Assembly: GCF_963678635.1 (NCBI RefSeq) | Contig: NC_087064.1 | Coordinates: 32,278,369-32,342,368 of the forward strand | DNA from: Symsagittifera roscoffensis | Taxonomy: Eukaryota; Xenacoelomorpha; Acoela; Convolutidae | Reading direction: 5' to 3' | Length of the DNA: 64,000 bases | Part shown: in pieces, positions 1 to 11,334 of the stretch | Layout of the letters: each line of letters begins with the position of its first letter | Numbering within the stretch: the first letter of the stretch is position 1 | Position numbers and translations under genes: made by a program | Notes under the pieces: model-generated | Databases searched by the model: none | The model's input: only the letters and a program-made list of their open reading frames with translations | Told to the model about the DNA's origin: nothing

Positions 1-1
1 C

Positions 2-1336
2 ATAAACCAAATCTCCTCCACTATAAATTCATCCAACCCCCCTACCCCTACACCCTCTTCAAATTATACTGAATCATTAGCACCATCATCCACATCAACT
101 GAATCTTCACTCAACACTAATAGAGCTTACCGCACTTTTAAAAGAAAGTTCCCCAACCATCCTTTCCCAGCAAAACCAGGAACAGCCCGTGAATACATCA
201 ACCACCCCAAGCATACTAACACAAAAGAATTTTTAGCCATCACCTTACCCTCATTCCCACAATACACCTTAAACACCCCCCACGACACTAACGAAACACG
301 CAACTTTGTAGATGAATACATTTTAATGCCCACTCTCTCTTGGACCTCATATTATCATTTTACTAACCCTCTTTGCTTACCTTTATCTAACACTCACATC
401 GATATAGAGCGAAATACGGACAAGCTATATCGACTCACTACACCACTAACCGCTAGACAATTTACTTACGTTGGATATAAAAAATCACTAAAAACACACA
501 CTGCACCTAGAGCTAACGAATATACACTCGAATACTATGATCACAACATCATCAGAGCTAACCAAGATCAATTCTTAGACGACGATCGCTTCGCTAATCC
601 ACAAATTACCGAGAAATTTTTCATCAAGACACCATATATATTTACACTAAACATCTTCGACCGAAAGTTTGATCATATTATTTCAGAAGCACTAACAGAC
701 ACACAAGCATACGAAAGTTTTAAAGAACGCTTCCAAATATTTTCACTAACCTTTCATTTCCTTGCACCACACGAAAGAGATTTACACTGCTCACACGATA
801 TTATGTTGCGCACTAAACAAACCCACACATATAGTTATTATCGCTTCATCCAAAATCACTTTGACCTACACACACCCTCTAGACAACCACACCATCGTTT
901 TCAATTCATTAATTCCAAATACACTTCACCATTTTTCCTAAATTTCACATATTGTATTAAAGACACTAACCTCCATGGTATTCTTCGTAATTATGACCCC
1001 ATAGCCCAAATGTACATCTTCTGTCCCATCACCAAGACCTTCAACGCCGAAGAATCCCGACCCTTCCTTATCCCGCACGAGTTTGTACAACCTATAGAAA
1101 TCCCAATTTTAGAATTCATCCACAACACTAAATTCAATCACAAATTATATAATCTAATCCAAAACACACCTTATGAGTTTGCAGTTGGCACTGAAGAACT
1201 AACCACTATTAAGGCACTTCAATTGCTTTGGCCACTGCTTCAGACTAAAAATATCATCCGCATCTTAGCTAAACTACTAACAACTTCAGAACTAATTCAC
1301 GACATCTTCCCCCACGGTTTTTTCCCCGACGACTAA
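2..1336 (+). CDS. Last ORF of the giant element (copy A, N-terminus cut by window edge)
   Basis: The frame is open from the window edge to TAA at 1334..1336 (444 codons). It matches the C-terminal three quarters of the 599-aa ORF of copy B, so the true start is upstream of the window. An in-frame ATG at 326 is internal and not the start. The first 50 residues are Ser/Thr/Pro/Asn-rich. The rest is a compact, aromatic-rich domain with no signal peptide or membrane helix and few cysteines. I do not recognise a family. The stop codon is followed after three bases by a consensus 5' splice site, so this is the last coding part of the element RNA. Confidence 0.85.
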   Translation: MNQISSTINSSNPPTPTPSSNYTESLAPSSTSTESSLNTNRAYRTFKRKFPNHPFPAKPGTAREYINHPKHTNTKEFLAITLPSFPQYTLNTPHDTNETRNFVDEYILMPTLSWTSYYHFTNPLCLPLSNTHIDIERNTDKLYRLTTPLTARQFTYVGYKKSLKTHTAPRANEYTLEYYDHNIIRANQDQFLDDDRFANPQITEKFFIKTPYIFTLNIFDRKFDHIISEALTDTQAYESFKERFQIFSLTFHFLAPHERDLHCSHDIMLRTKQTHTYSYYRFIQNHFDLHTPSRQPHHRFQFINSKYTSPFFLNFTYCIKDTNLHGILRNYDPIAQMYIFCPITKTFNAEESRPFLIPHEFVQPIEIPILEFIHNTKFNHKLYNLIQNTPYEFAVGTEELTTIKALQLLWPLLQTKNIIRILAKLLTTSELIHDIFPHGFFPDD

Positions 1337-1339
1337 CAG

Positions 1340-1418
1340 GTAAGTATGAATTAAATGAATATTACTAACTAATTAAAATATTAAAAAACTCACCATACTT
1401 TATCCATGTCTTCTTTAG
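1340..1418 (+). other. Probable 79-nt intron directly after the last stop codon (copy A)
   Basis: After the stop TAA comes CAG|GTAAGTATG, a perfect 5' splice site. An exact TACTAAC branch-point sequence lies at 1363..1369. A pyrimidine-containing TTCTTTAG acceptor ends at 1418, and a second possible acceptor ends at 1426. The same three signals at the same spacing occur in copy B. The stop codon lies three bases before the junction, so splicing would not be expected to expose the RNA to junction-dependent decay. Splicing itself is inferred, not seen. Confidence 0.6.
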
Positions 1419-1426
1419 ATTTTTAG

Positions 1427-2943
1427 CCTTCATCCGACAATCACCTACAAAAACCACAAAAGACAAATAAAAATCGCAAATTTCATCAAACAGATTTCAA
1501 AAATTCTATTAATCTCTTACACTTATAAATTTATAAATTTAATACCAATGCAATAAATTCATTTCTAAAATTTTCCCCACAAGCAGTAAATCTAATTATG
1601 ATGAAAATTTGTAACTTAAAATTCCCCCATAACTAGCAGTAAATTTCCAAATTCTATGCAGTAAATTAATAAAATGCAAATGCAGTACTAACCTTTTGAT
1701 ATTCTCATTCATTCGCACAGAAATTCTATCCACACTCGCACAGCTCGCCCACGAAGAATTGTTTAAAATAATGAATTTCAGTTTCAAGTTTTCACACTCA
1801 ACAACTCTAACATATAATAACATGTTTCAAACTTTCCTTTAACCCGGTTGGAAAGGAATCATATACTAAACAAAACTAACCAACGCAGCTTACTAAATAC
1901 CACAAATCATAGAATAACAGCATGACTAAGAAAAGGAAACCAACGGTACCCAAACCGGATTAACCCAGTTTAAAACTGGATAATTTATTCTTTTGAAGAC
2001 TATTATAAAGTCTAAGAAAGAAATAATAAAACACAAAAAAGTCGAAAGACAAACCCATACCACGAACAATTTGCTTTTTGGAAAAAGGACATAACCAACA
2101 AGACATAAGAAAAACCACAACAAACCCAACATAAAACGTTGTCACATAACAGGACCCCTCACAAAAACCGCATGAAATCATACTCCCACTCCTGGCCTAA
2201 CCCACCAGGAAGGAGGTCCTGAGCATGCTCTATAGCCGGCCTAACCCACCGCGCTACATCCACGCTTTGTGACCACACCACTATTTTTAATAAGAGCTAC
2301 TCAAGTGTGAGTAACTCTTCAAAATAACCAAACTAAAACAAAAAGCTTTTGTGAAAACAACTAACTAAAATCATAATTAAAAAATATTAAACTAATAAAT
2401 GTTTTATAAAATGTAAATTACATTATGCAATACATAGATCAGAATACAACACCAAGGACGAACATCTAAAGACAAAACGACCCCACTACACTCGAGAGAG
2501 AATAGCCAACCACAATCAATATGCCACTCACAATCACAACTCAAAGGATTTAGAGTACGACTTGACTTCGCAGAAAAGGACTTCATTGAACTAGACCAAT
2601 GACCACCTCGATGTTCAAGTATAGGTACAGATCCGAGTAACCAGGCATCCCCTCCACGCACAATCTCCACGCCATTCCCAAACTAGATCAGACACAAAAG
2701 AAGTTCTCCACGCAGAACAGAAAAACCTGACATAGCCAACCATTCTGAAATCAGATTTGAGTTTGTTGCGAAGGCTTAGTCGTTGTCACTAGAAGACACA
2801 ACGTCTTATAACTCCAGCTTCCTGGAACTTCTTTAACAAAGAAGAAACGGAAGAAAATGATGTTCGCCAAACACCAACGTCCATCATCCATCCTTCGAAT
2901 TGCAGAAGAACTATTCTAAAAAACTCTGTAAAACCCGGATGGG
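1427..2943 (+). other. 3' noncoding region of the giant element (copy A)
   Basis: About 1.5 kb separate the terminal intron from the 3' LTR. No sense ORF of useful size is present. It contains a GC-richer segment at about 2180..2276 in which a GGCCTAACCCACC-like motif occurs twice. The bases just before the LTR (GGATGGG) are the only candidate, and a weak one, for a polypurine tract. Short antisense frames shared with copy B show mainly amino-acid-changing differences and are not treated as genes. Confidence 0.7.
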
Positions 2944-3355
2944 TGGAACCTGATCTAAACTACATTTTATGATTGGATAATTTAGATATTTTACCAATGT
3001 AAAGTATTTAATATTAACCAATCATGATCCATCTAACTAACAACCCACTTATTTGTAAGTGCTGAAGTTACTTGTAATTTCAGCACCAGAGAGAGATTTG
3101 AATTTAACTTAGAAATTAGTTGGACTCTCCCGAGCACTTCAGCAGCCGCAATAAACCAGTATACCCTAGATCTATTGAGCCTAGCAGAGACTAGTTAAAC
3201 AACCTGAGACTAGATAGTATAAGAGTAAGATTAGGATCGGTATTAGACTAAGAAGTTGCACGAATCTATCCGGCCGAAAATAAGATAGCGTGACGAGCAG
3301 ACGGTGTACCCTATCCGAAATTACTCTATGAGTTAACCAACTCGGTCATAACTCA
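2944..3355 (+). repeat. 3' LTR of copy A
   Basis: The LTR starts TGGAACCTGATC and ends TAACTCA, giving TG...CA termini. It is close to 100% alike to the LTRs of copies B and C over most of its length. A polyadenylation signal AATAAA is at 3150..3155. Near the 5' end, TGATTGG and CCAATCA form an inverted pair of CCAAT-type boxes. The last part contains inverted TGAGTTA and TAACTCA (here less perfect, with AACCAA between). The final 16 bases were assigned to the LTR because the complete copy and the solo LTR give perfect target duplications only with this end. Confidence 0.92.
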
Positions 3356-3503
3356 TAAAGTTACTATTTTTAATGCTGTTTTATGTGTATAATTATGACT
3401 AAATGCTGCATGAGGCGTGAAGAACAAATCTGTTCACAACTGCTAGTTTGCTACCTATTACTATTCCAGATGCCATAATGACAATGTCGCATGTAGTTTT
3501 TCA

Positions 3504-3677
3504 GGATCTTGTTAACTATTTCCCCCCTAGTGCAATAGGACGAGAGTGGGAACTTATAACAAGTTACAAAATTCTTATATGATTAGCTGTTCAGTTCTTT
3601 CTTTAAGGGGGGGGGGGGGGATTCGTTACAAGGTATCATGGGGGGGGGGGGGGGGAGGGGAATAGTTAACAAGATCC
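3504..3677. repeat. Short inverted repeat with two poly-G runs
   Basis: GGATCTTGTTAACTATTTCC at 3504 is repeated in reverse complement at about 3657..3677. Between the arms lie two runs of about 14-16 G separated by 20 bases (3607..3655). It could be a small foldback transposon or MITE. The G runs could form quadruplex structures and may also be mis-sized by sequencing. No clear target duplication was found. Confidence 0.5.
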
Positions 3678-4262
3678 GTTTTCCGATTTTGAATTTCAAA
3701 GGTGGAGAGAAAGTGAAAAACAGCTACTCTTTCCAAATTGAATTGAGGCAGGCTAACTGGTCTTACTAATTCATTATACGACTCAAATTTCAACATTTAA
3801 GCTTCGATAATGACCGGCTAAAATTCATAGTATACCAGCATTTCCTTGACCAGAGATTATTCTAGAGCAATTGAAGGGCAGTCGGAACATCCAGGGTTTT
3901 GCTGTCCAGAGAAAGTTCGCAATTTTATTTGACAACGAGTGGGGGTCGATCCAGGAATTTCGGCATTGCCAAGCGAGTTTGTTTGGCACTTTCCTAAGAG
4001 TGGTTGTTTGGGCCTGCTCAAAAATAATTTAACATTTTCCGTACGCATTTTTTGTGCATGGCGATTTTTCCCGCCCCCATAATTCTTCCATATTGCATTT
4101 AGACAAACTAAGTTGTCTCATCAAATTCTGTATAAGTCAAAATTTAACTCCTATTATTTGATCTATTGGCAGTCCAAAAAGACATTTTATCACGAAATAG
4201 CTGAGGGGTAATCGGAACATTCAGGGCTAAACCCTGATATACGATCAATTTGTTTGTTTTAG
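3678..4262. other. Noncoding host sequence, no gene seen
   Basis: AT-rich sequence with no convincing exon. It contains fragments of a dispersed repeat (the GTCGGAACATCCAGGG type at about 3880 and GGAACATTCAGGG at about 4213) that also occurs at about 46600 and 48240. Confidence 0.5.
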
Positions 4263-4408
4263 CATGGCATGTATGCAGTGTAGCAGCAAGTCAAATAACA
4301 GCGGATGGTATTGAAGAACTGCATGAGCCTTCTGTTTGGGAGTCCCTCGTTTTCTGGCTGGCACTAGATATTTTCGAGATCGGGTCCAGATGCAAAACAC
4401 TTAGGCAA
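4263..4408 (+). CDS. Possible host exon, function unknown
   Basis: An acceptor TTTGTTTTAG precedes an open stretch of 48 codons with balanced codon use (it includes a VWESLVFWLALDIFEIGSRC stretch) that ends at CAA|GTATAC, a fair donor. Phase is 1 in and 0 out. The next confident exon, at 6354, needs 2 bases of a split codon, so the two do not join directly. A missing exon, or this being a remnant, are both possible. There is no recognised domain. The frame continues past the donor for 25 more codons to a TAA. Confidence 0.3.
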
Positions 4409-5282
4409 GTATACCCAAAATCTCGTTGTTACCTCCGTGTCAGCGCCCTGAATTATGAAATTTACGAGCAAGCATACGAGTAACCATTTCCTATTTAGTT
4501 TCCTATTAGTTCTGCATGAATTATTTTTTCTGACTTCCACGCCCCAGGTTGACGGTCATTCCAGAAATACCTATCAGAAAAAGAAAAGCCTATCTTTATC
4601 ATCAAATAATGATTTAACAGAAAAATTTTTTATCATACAATTGCAATAAAAAGAAACTTTAATATATTTTTCAAAATTTATCTCAAAGTGATAGAAATAT
4701 AAAATCGAGAAAAATGTTTAAGATTAAGTTTTTGTTACATCAAGCAATGAAAATCTTTTTGAACATTGAGATACTTGTCCTAAATGTTCTTTTACAGAAA
4801 ACTGTAGTTTTTGCAAAAATTTAGATTTTAAATACAAAGTTGGGGTGATTTTTTCTAGTCGCGGGTATTTTAAGTCGCGGACATCGACCCAGTAGTTAAT
4901 CTAAATTGATTTAAAACTCAATTTCGAAAAACTTGTGGAATGTTTTTGTTACCTGAGAGCTTTGGCAACAAAAATTTTTTGAACAAAAGTTACTTTTGAC
5001 ATTTTTTTGATTATTTAAAAATGTATGATAAGCATTTAGACATTAATCAAATACGAAACCGCAGTAAATTTTTTTAAAACGATTTTGATCGTAAATTTAC
5101 CTCTGCGCTCACATAACGAAATTACAACAAGTCCAAACAAAGATTTTTTTAAACTATTAAGAATCTAAATCTGTAAAAAAAATCAGCTCAACCAAAGAGT
5201 TTTTCAAAGTTGCAATTTTCTAATCATAAACAAAGAGTTACCTCTTTGAAAAAAAATCAGTGTAAACCAAAACCATAATATA
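4409..5282. other. Intron-like AT-rich sequence
   Basis: No supported exon, RNA or repeat structure seen. Long A and T tracts throughout. Confidence 0.4.
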
Positions 5283-5785
5283 TAGCGCGGATTTAAATTA
5301 TCCGGACAAAACGAAAAAAAAAACTGGAAGTTTCAAACGCTTTTTTCTCAAATTGGGTCTGTCAAAATAAATCGAAAGAGAGAAAAAAAATCGCTTAGAG
5401 TTTCACGAGAAATAAAATGGTGCATTTTTTTCTTTGAAATTCTCAACCAAAATTTTATCCCAAAAACGGGTAATTTTTTTATTTTAAACAAGACTTACGC
5501 TGAAACTACGTAGTTAATAGATGAGAAAATTATATCACAAGAAGCCTCTTTCATAGCCCAACAATTTTCTAGAAGAGTTAAATCTCTAAAAACCTGTATA
5601 CGAGAGAAAATTTTTGCTTGATAGACGAGAAAAAGCGGAGAAAAAATGCACCTACTAATTCTGGTATCATAACTAAGCAACTTTTGTACTCTTCACCTTT
5701 TGTCTAATCTTAACCAAACTTGAGGAAAACGCTTTTAAAAAATCAAATTTTGTTCGTTTTGTCCGGATAAATTAAATCTGCACTG
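5283..5785. mobile_element. pogo/Tc1-mariner-type MITE, 503 bp
   Basis: Terminal inverted repeats of about 33 bp are visible. The right end, read inward, is CAGTGCAGATTTAATTTATC followed by CGGACAAAACGAA. The left end is the same with a few changes, including first base C to T. A TA dinucleotide flanks both ends (5281..5282 and 5786..5787), as expected for Tc1/mariner superfamily insertion. The CAG... end followed by a CGGACAAAACG-type block is typical of pogo-like elements. There is no transposase ORF, so it is non-autonomous. Confidence 0.75.
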
Positions 5786-6353
5786 TACTTGGTAAAGCGT
5801 TAAAAACAGTTGATCTTTGTAATAATCTCCACTTAAACTCTGATTTTCGTTTGTTAGGAAGTTTTTGTTTTTAAAGACAGAACACAAAAAAACTAAAAGC
5901 TTTCCAAAAATTGATTGCATTGCAGTTTATTGAAAATATTTTATCAGGCTATTTCGGATTATGAACAAAATGCTACACTTACATTTTCTATGCTTTCTTT
6001 TTATGCAATTTTTATGATGACTTATTTATAATATGACTTCAGTAGATGCGAAGAAAAAAACTCAATTCCACAGTGTACAAAAAATCTTGCTGTTTAAAAA
6101 GAACTGTGACTCTAAGAAGTTTTACGGGCAATCAAGACAAGCAAAATTAGCACAAAATTGTATATGCTCAATGATTGAAAAGTTGTACTAACAATGCAAG
6201 TGAAGGACTGAATACGGAATGATTTTCCAGTAGTATCAGGTACCATCAGTAATGCTCTTTCTGAGATGGGAGGTTTGTTCGAGACAAGGGATGATGTTGG
6301 TTAAAAAAATTTGTAATCTCCTGTCAGTACAATTGGGTCACAAAGTGTTTTAG
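5786..6353. other. Intron-like sequence upstream of exon 6354
   Basis: No gene or clear repeat seen. AT-rich, ending in a TGTTTTAG acceptor at 6353. Confidence 0.4.
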
Positions 6354-6517
6354 TGATTATTATTGCCTGGATACATATATAACAGAGCATCCCGCGACGA
6401 CCGAACCTGAAACGACAGAGGAACAGGCTGCCATCGCTATTGACAACATGTATGCGTTTGAACGAATACTTGCGATGGAGTGGAGACATATCAACATGCT
6501 CGACCCCGACAATCCAA
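6354..6517 (+). CDS. Host exon (164 nt) with SDYYCLDTY motif, unknown gene
   Basis: The acceptor GTGTTTTAG precedes T|GAT TAT TAT TGC..., giving 54 whole codons. The exon starts DYYCLDTYIT and ends with a MEWRHINMLDPDNP-like segment. The last base A joins the next exon at 12193 (A|GT, Ser), so phases agree. A paralogous exon with the same acceptor position and phase lies on the minus strand at 50440..50606; both share DYYCLDTY, a Glu-rich spacer, and ILxxxWxHINxxDxDxP. The donor (AA|GTTCGA) is poorer than consensus. I recognise no family. The paralogy and phase make it a real exon, whether or not the gene is still active. Confidence 0.65.
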
Positions 6518-8267
6518 GTTCGAATTTTTTTCATCGCTTTCAAGTTTTCCCATCTATAGGTTTAACTGCGCCGTTAGAAAATTTTTCAGGTTGTTCAGCG
6601 AAAAAAGGATGTCATAAAGTTATACCAAAGGGGAGAACCTTTGGAAAAATTGGCAACCAAAACTGAAGGGGAGGAGGGCGGTTGCACACCCCCCGTCTCC
6701 CCTTCGGCACGGTACCAAACTGTGCAAAAGCACTGACCAGTGGAAAAAACTGAGAACTTTCCGAAACAAAAACACTCATTAGAATTCGAACGAAAAAACC
6801 CGGGTTGACCAAATATGCTAGTCATACAAATTTCATATATAGAAAAATGCTAGTCATACACTTTTCATACAACTCCATAAGTACAGAAAATGCATGAAAG
6901 GTCTGTGACTAGGGATTTTTCATATATGAAAAATGTATGACTGGCAATTTTCCATAAACCAAAAATATTGATTTTTCAGATTTTCATTTTTCAAAACTTT
7001 TTGGTTGTCTTCGATTACGACAAAAACCTTGGTTAAAAAAACCTTGGTTACTCAAGCGTAGAGTAAACAAAGGTTTGACTGTCTCGCATCAAGAATGCAT
7101 TTGAAACGGTCTGAAATGACTGAAATCTGTCTTATACAATGAATATAACGAAAGTATCTAACTTTTAAATTTTGGCAATTACTTTCAAAGATGATTGTTT
7201 TTGAAATTTGATTTTTTAATTTATCAGGCATTGATCAAGGCATACATTAACATTCCATACAAAAGAAAGAGGAGTTTTTAGCGTTTTTGAAAAAATTTAT
7301 GAGGAAAAAAATGAAAAAAATCCAATATTAGTCTATCCAGGACTACCTTATACACACACGTTTTGCAAAAAAAACAAGTTTTGCATGCAATTTTTTTTTA
7401 AATTGTTTGCTTGAGTAGAAAACTCGATTTGCTGATGGAAAAAACTCAAAAAACGTTTGGGGAAATTTTCAAAATCACTTGGAATTTGTTGTCGCTGTCA
7501 AAAAAATGCTACTTATACAATTTATATATCTGAAAAAATTTTGTTGTCGCTGTCAAAAAAATGCTACTTATACAATTTATATATCTGAAAATTATTTGAT
7601 TGGCTCTTTTTTGACAAAAAGCTTCTCTTTTTCATTTAATAGGATACAGCGATCTTTATACCAAAACAAAAAAAAAGTTTTTTTGAAAATTCGATGACAT
7701 CATTTTAGCAAATTGTATGAAATTTGTATGACTAGTATTTTTTCATAGATTCAGTTTATGGAATTGTCTGATTAGCAATTTTGGTCTATAAAGATTAACC
7801 AGGATATTAGAGGCCGCAGATTTTTTTGACATTCAAACCACTCTTTGTATTGCTTCATTCAGCATCCAGTAATCAAAATTGGTGTGATCATTTTCTTTCT
7901 ATGACCGCAAAATATACTCTCGAGAACCAATTTGGGGGCCATAGTGCTTAAATCACTGCAATAATGGGAAAGAGATTTTAACTGCTGCGATCGTTCTTGA
8001 GTTTTTAGTGAAGCCTGAAATAACAAAAAAAGTGGTTCCTGCGAATTGCAGTGAATCTTATCAGTAGGCGGTAACAGTCATGTCCTGAAAAGTCCACTTG
8101 GCTTATCTCCCCACATTCCAGACTGTGTGATTTTATTTAGCGAAGCTCTTTTTTTTGCGACTCAAGGCCGTTTTTTGCTACAACTTTAACGTGGTACCAC
8201 TATTGCAGCCAAACTTAGTCAGGCTGTGGTAGACCTGAAGCTAGAAGTCAGATAAGAGCTCGTCCTC
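6518..8267. repeat. Intronic region with dispersed inverted and tandem repeats
   Basis: TAGTCATACAAATTTCATA at about 6822 recurs in reverse complement at about 7718..7736, and a further direct partial copy lies at about 6848. The roughly 920-bp interval may therefore be an old inverted-repeat transposon. Inside it a 55-bp unit starting TTGTTGTCGCTGTC is duplicated in tandem (about 7486..7595). No coding exon is supported. Small frames here carry repeated low-complexity codons. Confidence 0.45.
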
Positions 8268-8352
8268 ACACACCATCATTGCCACGGCATGGGATCGAAT
8301 ACACGATCTGACGATTTCAAAGTGAACGCCTTACCACTATGCTAAGTGCTAA
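8268..8352 (-). repeat. tRNA-like head of a probable SINE
   Basis: Read on the minus strand, TAGCATAGTGGTAAGGC (8329..8345) fits a pol III A box. GTATTCGATCC (8292..8302), about 40 bases later, fits a B box. Between them lies an anticodon-arm-like segment around CTTTGAAATC. The stems are not well paired enough for a working tRNA, so a tRNA-derived SINE is more likely. The SINE body would run to lower coordinates; its end is not visible. Confidence 0.5.
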
Positions 8353-8444
8353 ATAGAAAATTAAAACAAAAAAAATACGTAGAAAACTATCAAAAACAGA
8401 AACTTGTTACCATAACATTAGAAAAAAGCGAGCTAACCGACAGT

Positions 8445-9247
8445 CACTAGCGGATTTAGGGGAAGGAAGACGCCCCCCCCCAGGGATTCGACCCCCTCCC
8501 GACCCAGAGCCCCGACTTTGTACTATTTTGCGCCAAAATATACTAATTTTGAGGAAAGAGCGCGAGCCAAAAAACGCGTGCGCCAAAATATCCTAATTTT
8601 GAGGGGAGAGCGTGCGCCAAAAAGTGCTTAAAAACGCTTTTTTAAAAAAGACCTGTTTTTCAAAAATTGCATGCGGCGCAGAAATTTTGATCAAAGTGGG
8701 GTATTAATTATGTTTTAAGAGAGCTCAGAAAGCAATTTGGTTGGCCTAAAAGAAAGTCGACAAAATTTTAGACATTTTTTTTTCAAAATACGCCCACCCC
8801 CCTCCCTTGAGAAAATCCAAGATCTGCCTGTTGAGTTATGACCGAGGTATAACTCAGAGAGTAATTTCGGATAGGGTACATCGTCTGCTCGTCACGCTAT
8901 CTTATTTTCGGCCGGATAGATTCGTGCAACTTCTTAGTCTAATACCGATCCTAATCTTACTCTTATATCTACTAGTCTCAGGGTGTTTAACTAGTCTCTG
9001 CTAGGCTCAATAGATCTAGAGTATACTGGTTTATTGCGATTGCTAGAAGGTCTCTTGGAGAAGGTAACTAATTTCTAAGTTAAATTCAAATATCTCTGGT
9101 GCTAAAATTACAAGTAATTTCAGCACTTACAAATAAGTGGGTTGTCTGTTAAACGGATTATGATTGGTTAATATTAAATATTTTTGGTGATAAAATATCC
9201 AATTTATAACCAATAATAAAATATAGTTTAGATCTGGTTCCACTGTG
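8445..9247. mobile_element. hAT-type MITE, interrupted by a solo LTR
   Basis: The ends are CACTAGCGGATTTAG and, inverted, CACAGGCAGATCTTGG. An 8-bp direct repeat CCGACAGT flanks both ends (8437..8444 and 9248..9255), as made by hAT transposases. The interior (about 388 bp without the LTR) is related in reverse orientation to the MITE at 49436..49864, sharing the GGATTCGACCCCCT and GCGGCGCAGA blocks. A 60-bp GCGCCAAAATAT-type unit is duplicated at about 8530..8625. The solo LTR at 8832..9242 sits in the last bases of its right end. Confidence 0.8.
8832..9242 (-). repeat. Solo LTR of the giant element family
   Basis: The 411 bp are homologous to the LTRs at 2944, 25660, 44110 and 50755, in minus orientation, but more diverged (several substitutions and small indels, e.g. 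around 9045..9065). CTGT at 8828..8831 and 9243..9246 is a perfect 4-bp target duplication. No internal sequence remains, so it arose by LTR-LTR recombination of a full element. Confidence 0.93.
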
Positions 9248-9255
9248 CCGACAGT

Positions 9256-11334
9256 GAATCATAAAGCTCCATTTTTTTCACACTTTCTTTAAAAATTGAT
9301 TTAAAACTCTGAATACATTTTTTTAAGTAGTCCAATAAATCAGCAATTTTTGTTCAACCAAAAACGAAGACGCAGGCCAAAAACAATTGGCACCCATATG
9401 CACATATGCACTCAGTCACATCAGATATTATTAAAAATTTGTAATGTTTCAAAATCCGGATTAAATATGTGGAATCCGGACTGCTGATGAAATCAGCCTA
9501 AATGAAAGAGGATAAAAACAACACAGATTGGGTCAGAGCGAAACCTCGAAGGGTCCGAATTTCTTTTGATATCCTCCTTGAAAAAAAACAAAAGACAAAA
9601 GACAAAAGACAAAAAGTTCGAAAACAAAAGACAAAAAAAATTTTCCAGAAACTTGAAATTATTCCCCAACACAATGTGTAAAGAACAAAATGGTAGTTTC
9701 AGAGTTTTAAATAGACCAAATAGCATGGATCAATTCAATTTGGAACGATTTTTAAGACAGATCAATCTCTGCTTACGAGTTAACGGGACGAAGTTTATTG
9801 GGCGTTGATTATTCCAAATTGACAACTTTTAAACCCCTATAACTTTACAAAAAGTGATCATGAGTGAAAAATATTAGTTTGAGCTCGAGGCAACAAAAAA
9901 CTTTGGCGGATTTGTAGAATTTCGTCAAGAAAGGCAAGTTCGAATTTCGAAATTTGTCTGAAAAGGATAATATTTCAGTCTTTTTGTCAAAAACTGAAAC
10001 AACAAGAGAAGTATTAATCGCTCATTTTTCAGCCTTGATTTGTACCCTTGATGTAACAGCTCAAATTGTACCCCTGATTTTCAATTTTTTTTTGAAAAAA
10101 CTGTAGTACGAAATTTTATGAGCAACTTCCCAAGACCTCGAAAAAAAATTAGAAGTTCAGTTGTGACACAAATTCTTAAATTGGCCCTTGAAAATTTTTT
10201 AAAACGAATCATACTACACAGCAACGAATGTGACGAACTATCACTAGAGAAAAAAAAAGAAAAGTACAAAATACTGAGAATTTAATTGAAAAAAATCATA
10301 GGAAACTGTAACTCAAAATTAGGTCCAAAGACTTTAAACTATGCACATCCTGCCATATTGATGTCCTGCAAACTTTTCGTGATTTGACCAAATAAAAGTA
10401 AATCTACGTAAAAATAAACCTTATACGTCTTGGGTTGCCAGATTAATCCATTGAGTGAAACAATATTTTCATACAAACCCGAAACAATTCGTAAATTGAT
10501 AAAACTGTTGGAAGTTTTATATAGTTTTTTACAATTCAAAAAATTAGTGTGTTCAGCATGAGCACTGTTTTTTACTCTCTTTCAATTCAAAAGTTTCATT
10601 TAAAAAAAACAGTTTCTTGGCTGTTTTTGGTTCGTTTATTGAAAGAACGGAGAAAAAAACTATTTTCGGGGTGTCATTTATTTCTCCTTCAAATTTCACT
10701 CATTAATTTAACTAACCATTTTGCCAAAACTTTTTTAAACAATCTGAAGATATTGATGCCCACAATTTTTCAATAAATTCTAATGCAACTATTTGTTTTT
10801 AAATTATGGGGGATCGAATTTGATTTATTTTGACAACTATAGCTCCAATAGGTTATTTTTATTTATTACATGGCCTATCGGTGATTAAATTTTAATTAGA
10901 AAAATGAAAAAAAAAGTTAGTAAAATTTTTTTTTTTTTTTTTTACAATTTTTAATGCTAATAATATCAATATTTTTTGTAACTAAATGACAGTCGCAAGC
11001 CTAAATTTTTTTCTCCTGCCTAGATACCAACACTCCTCTTGAAATTTGAGAAGTATTATACAGATTCCGATGAAAAACCCCCAATAAAAGTTTGACATAC
11101 AATTTTCAACAGCCACAGGCAGAGCTGTATTGATATATATTGAAAAAAAATCAGCGAGTTTATCCTATATAGCAATTTTAAAACACCCGGAAAAACTCTC
11201 GTTCAAATTCTTTAACTGTGAAACTTTCTTTTACCTGAAGTTTCAGTTTAACTTTTTCCCGAATTTTCAAACACAAACGACCACAATTTCTAGTTGAGTT
11301 TTTTCTCCAGTTAACTTGATTTTTATATTGCATA
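9256..11334. other. Intron-like sequence with simple repeat and an old repeat fragment
   Basis: No exon is supported. A run of CAAAAGA-type units lies at about 9588..9640. Positions 9727..9965 match one arm of the foldback family at 45850..47095 (shared TTTGGAACGATTT, TTTAAACC and CGAAATTTGTCTGAA blocks) at low identity. A run of 18 T lies at about 10927..10944. Confidence 0.45.

Larger units (their letters stand above)
1..3355 (+). mobile_element. Giant retrovirus-like LTR element, copy A (3' end only)
   Basis: This is the 3' end of the element family whose complete copy is at 25660..44519. It carries the end of the last ORF, a short terminal intron, about 1.5 kb of 3' noncoding sequence and a 412-bp LTR. 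The sequence is nearly identical to the reverse complement of 25660..29000. The 5' part lies outside the window, so its target duplication cannot be tested. Compared with copy B, the ORF has a 6-nt in-frame insertion in its Pro/Ser/Thr-rich part, near position 40, and a cluster of amino-acid changes near codons encoded at 385..445. Confidence 0.93.

Noticed and set aside
2404-2670. Antisense ORF in the 3' noncoding region (88 codons), with a 94-codon counterpart at 26297..26581
   Set aside because: The few differences between copies A and B nearly all change amino acids, so there is no sign of selection. Smaller antisense frames at 1596..1823 and 1960..2181 behave the same.
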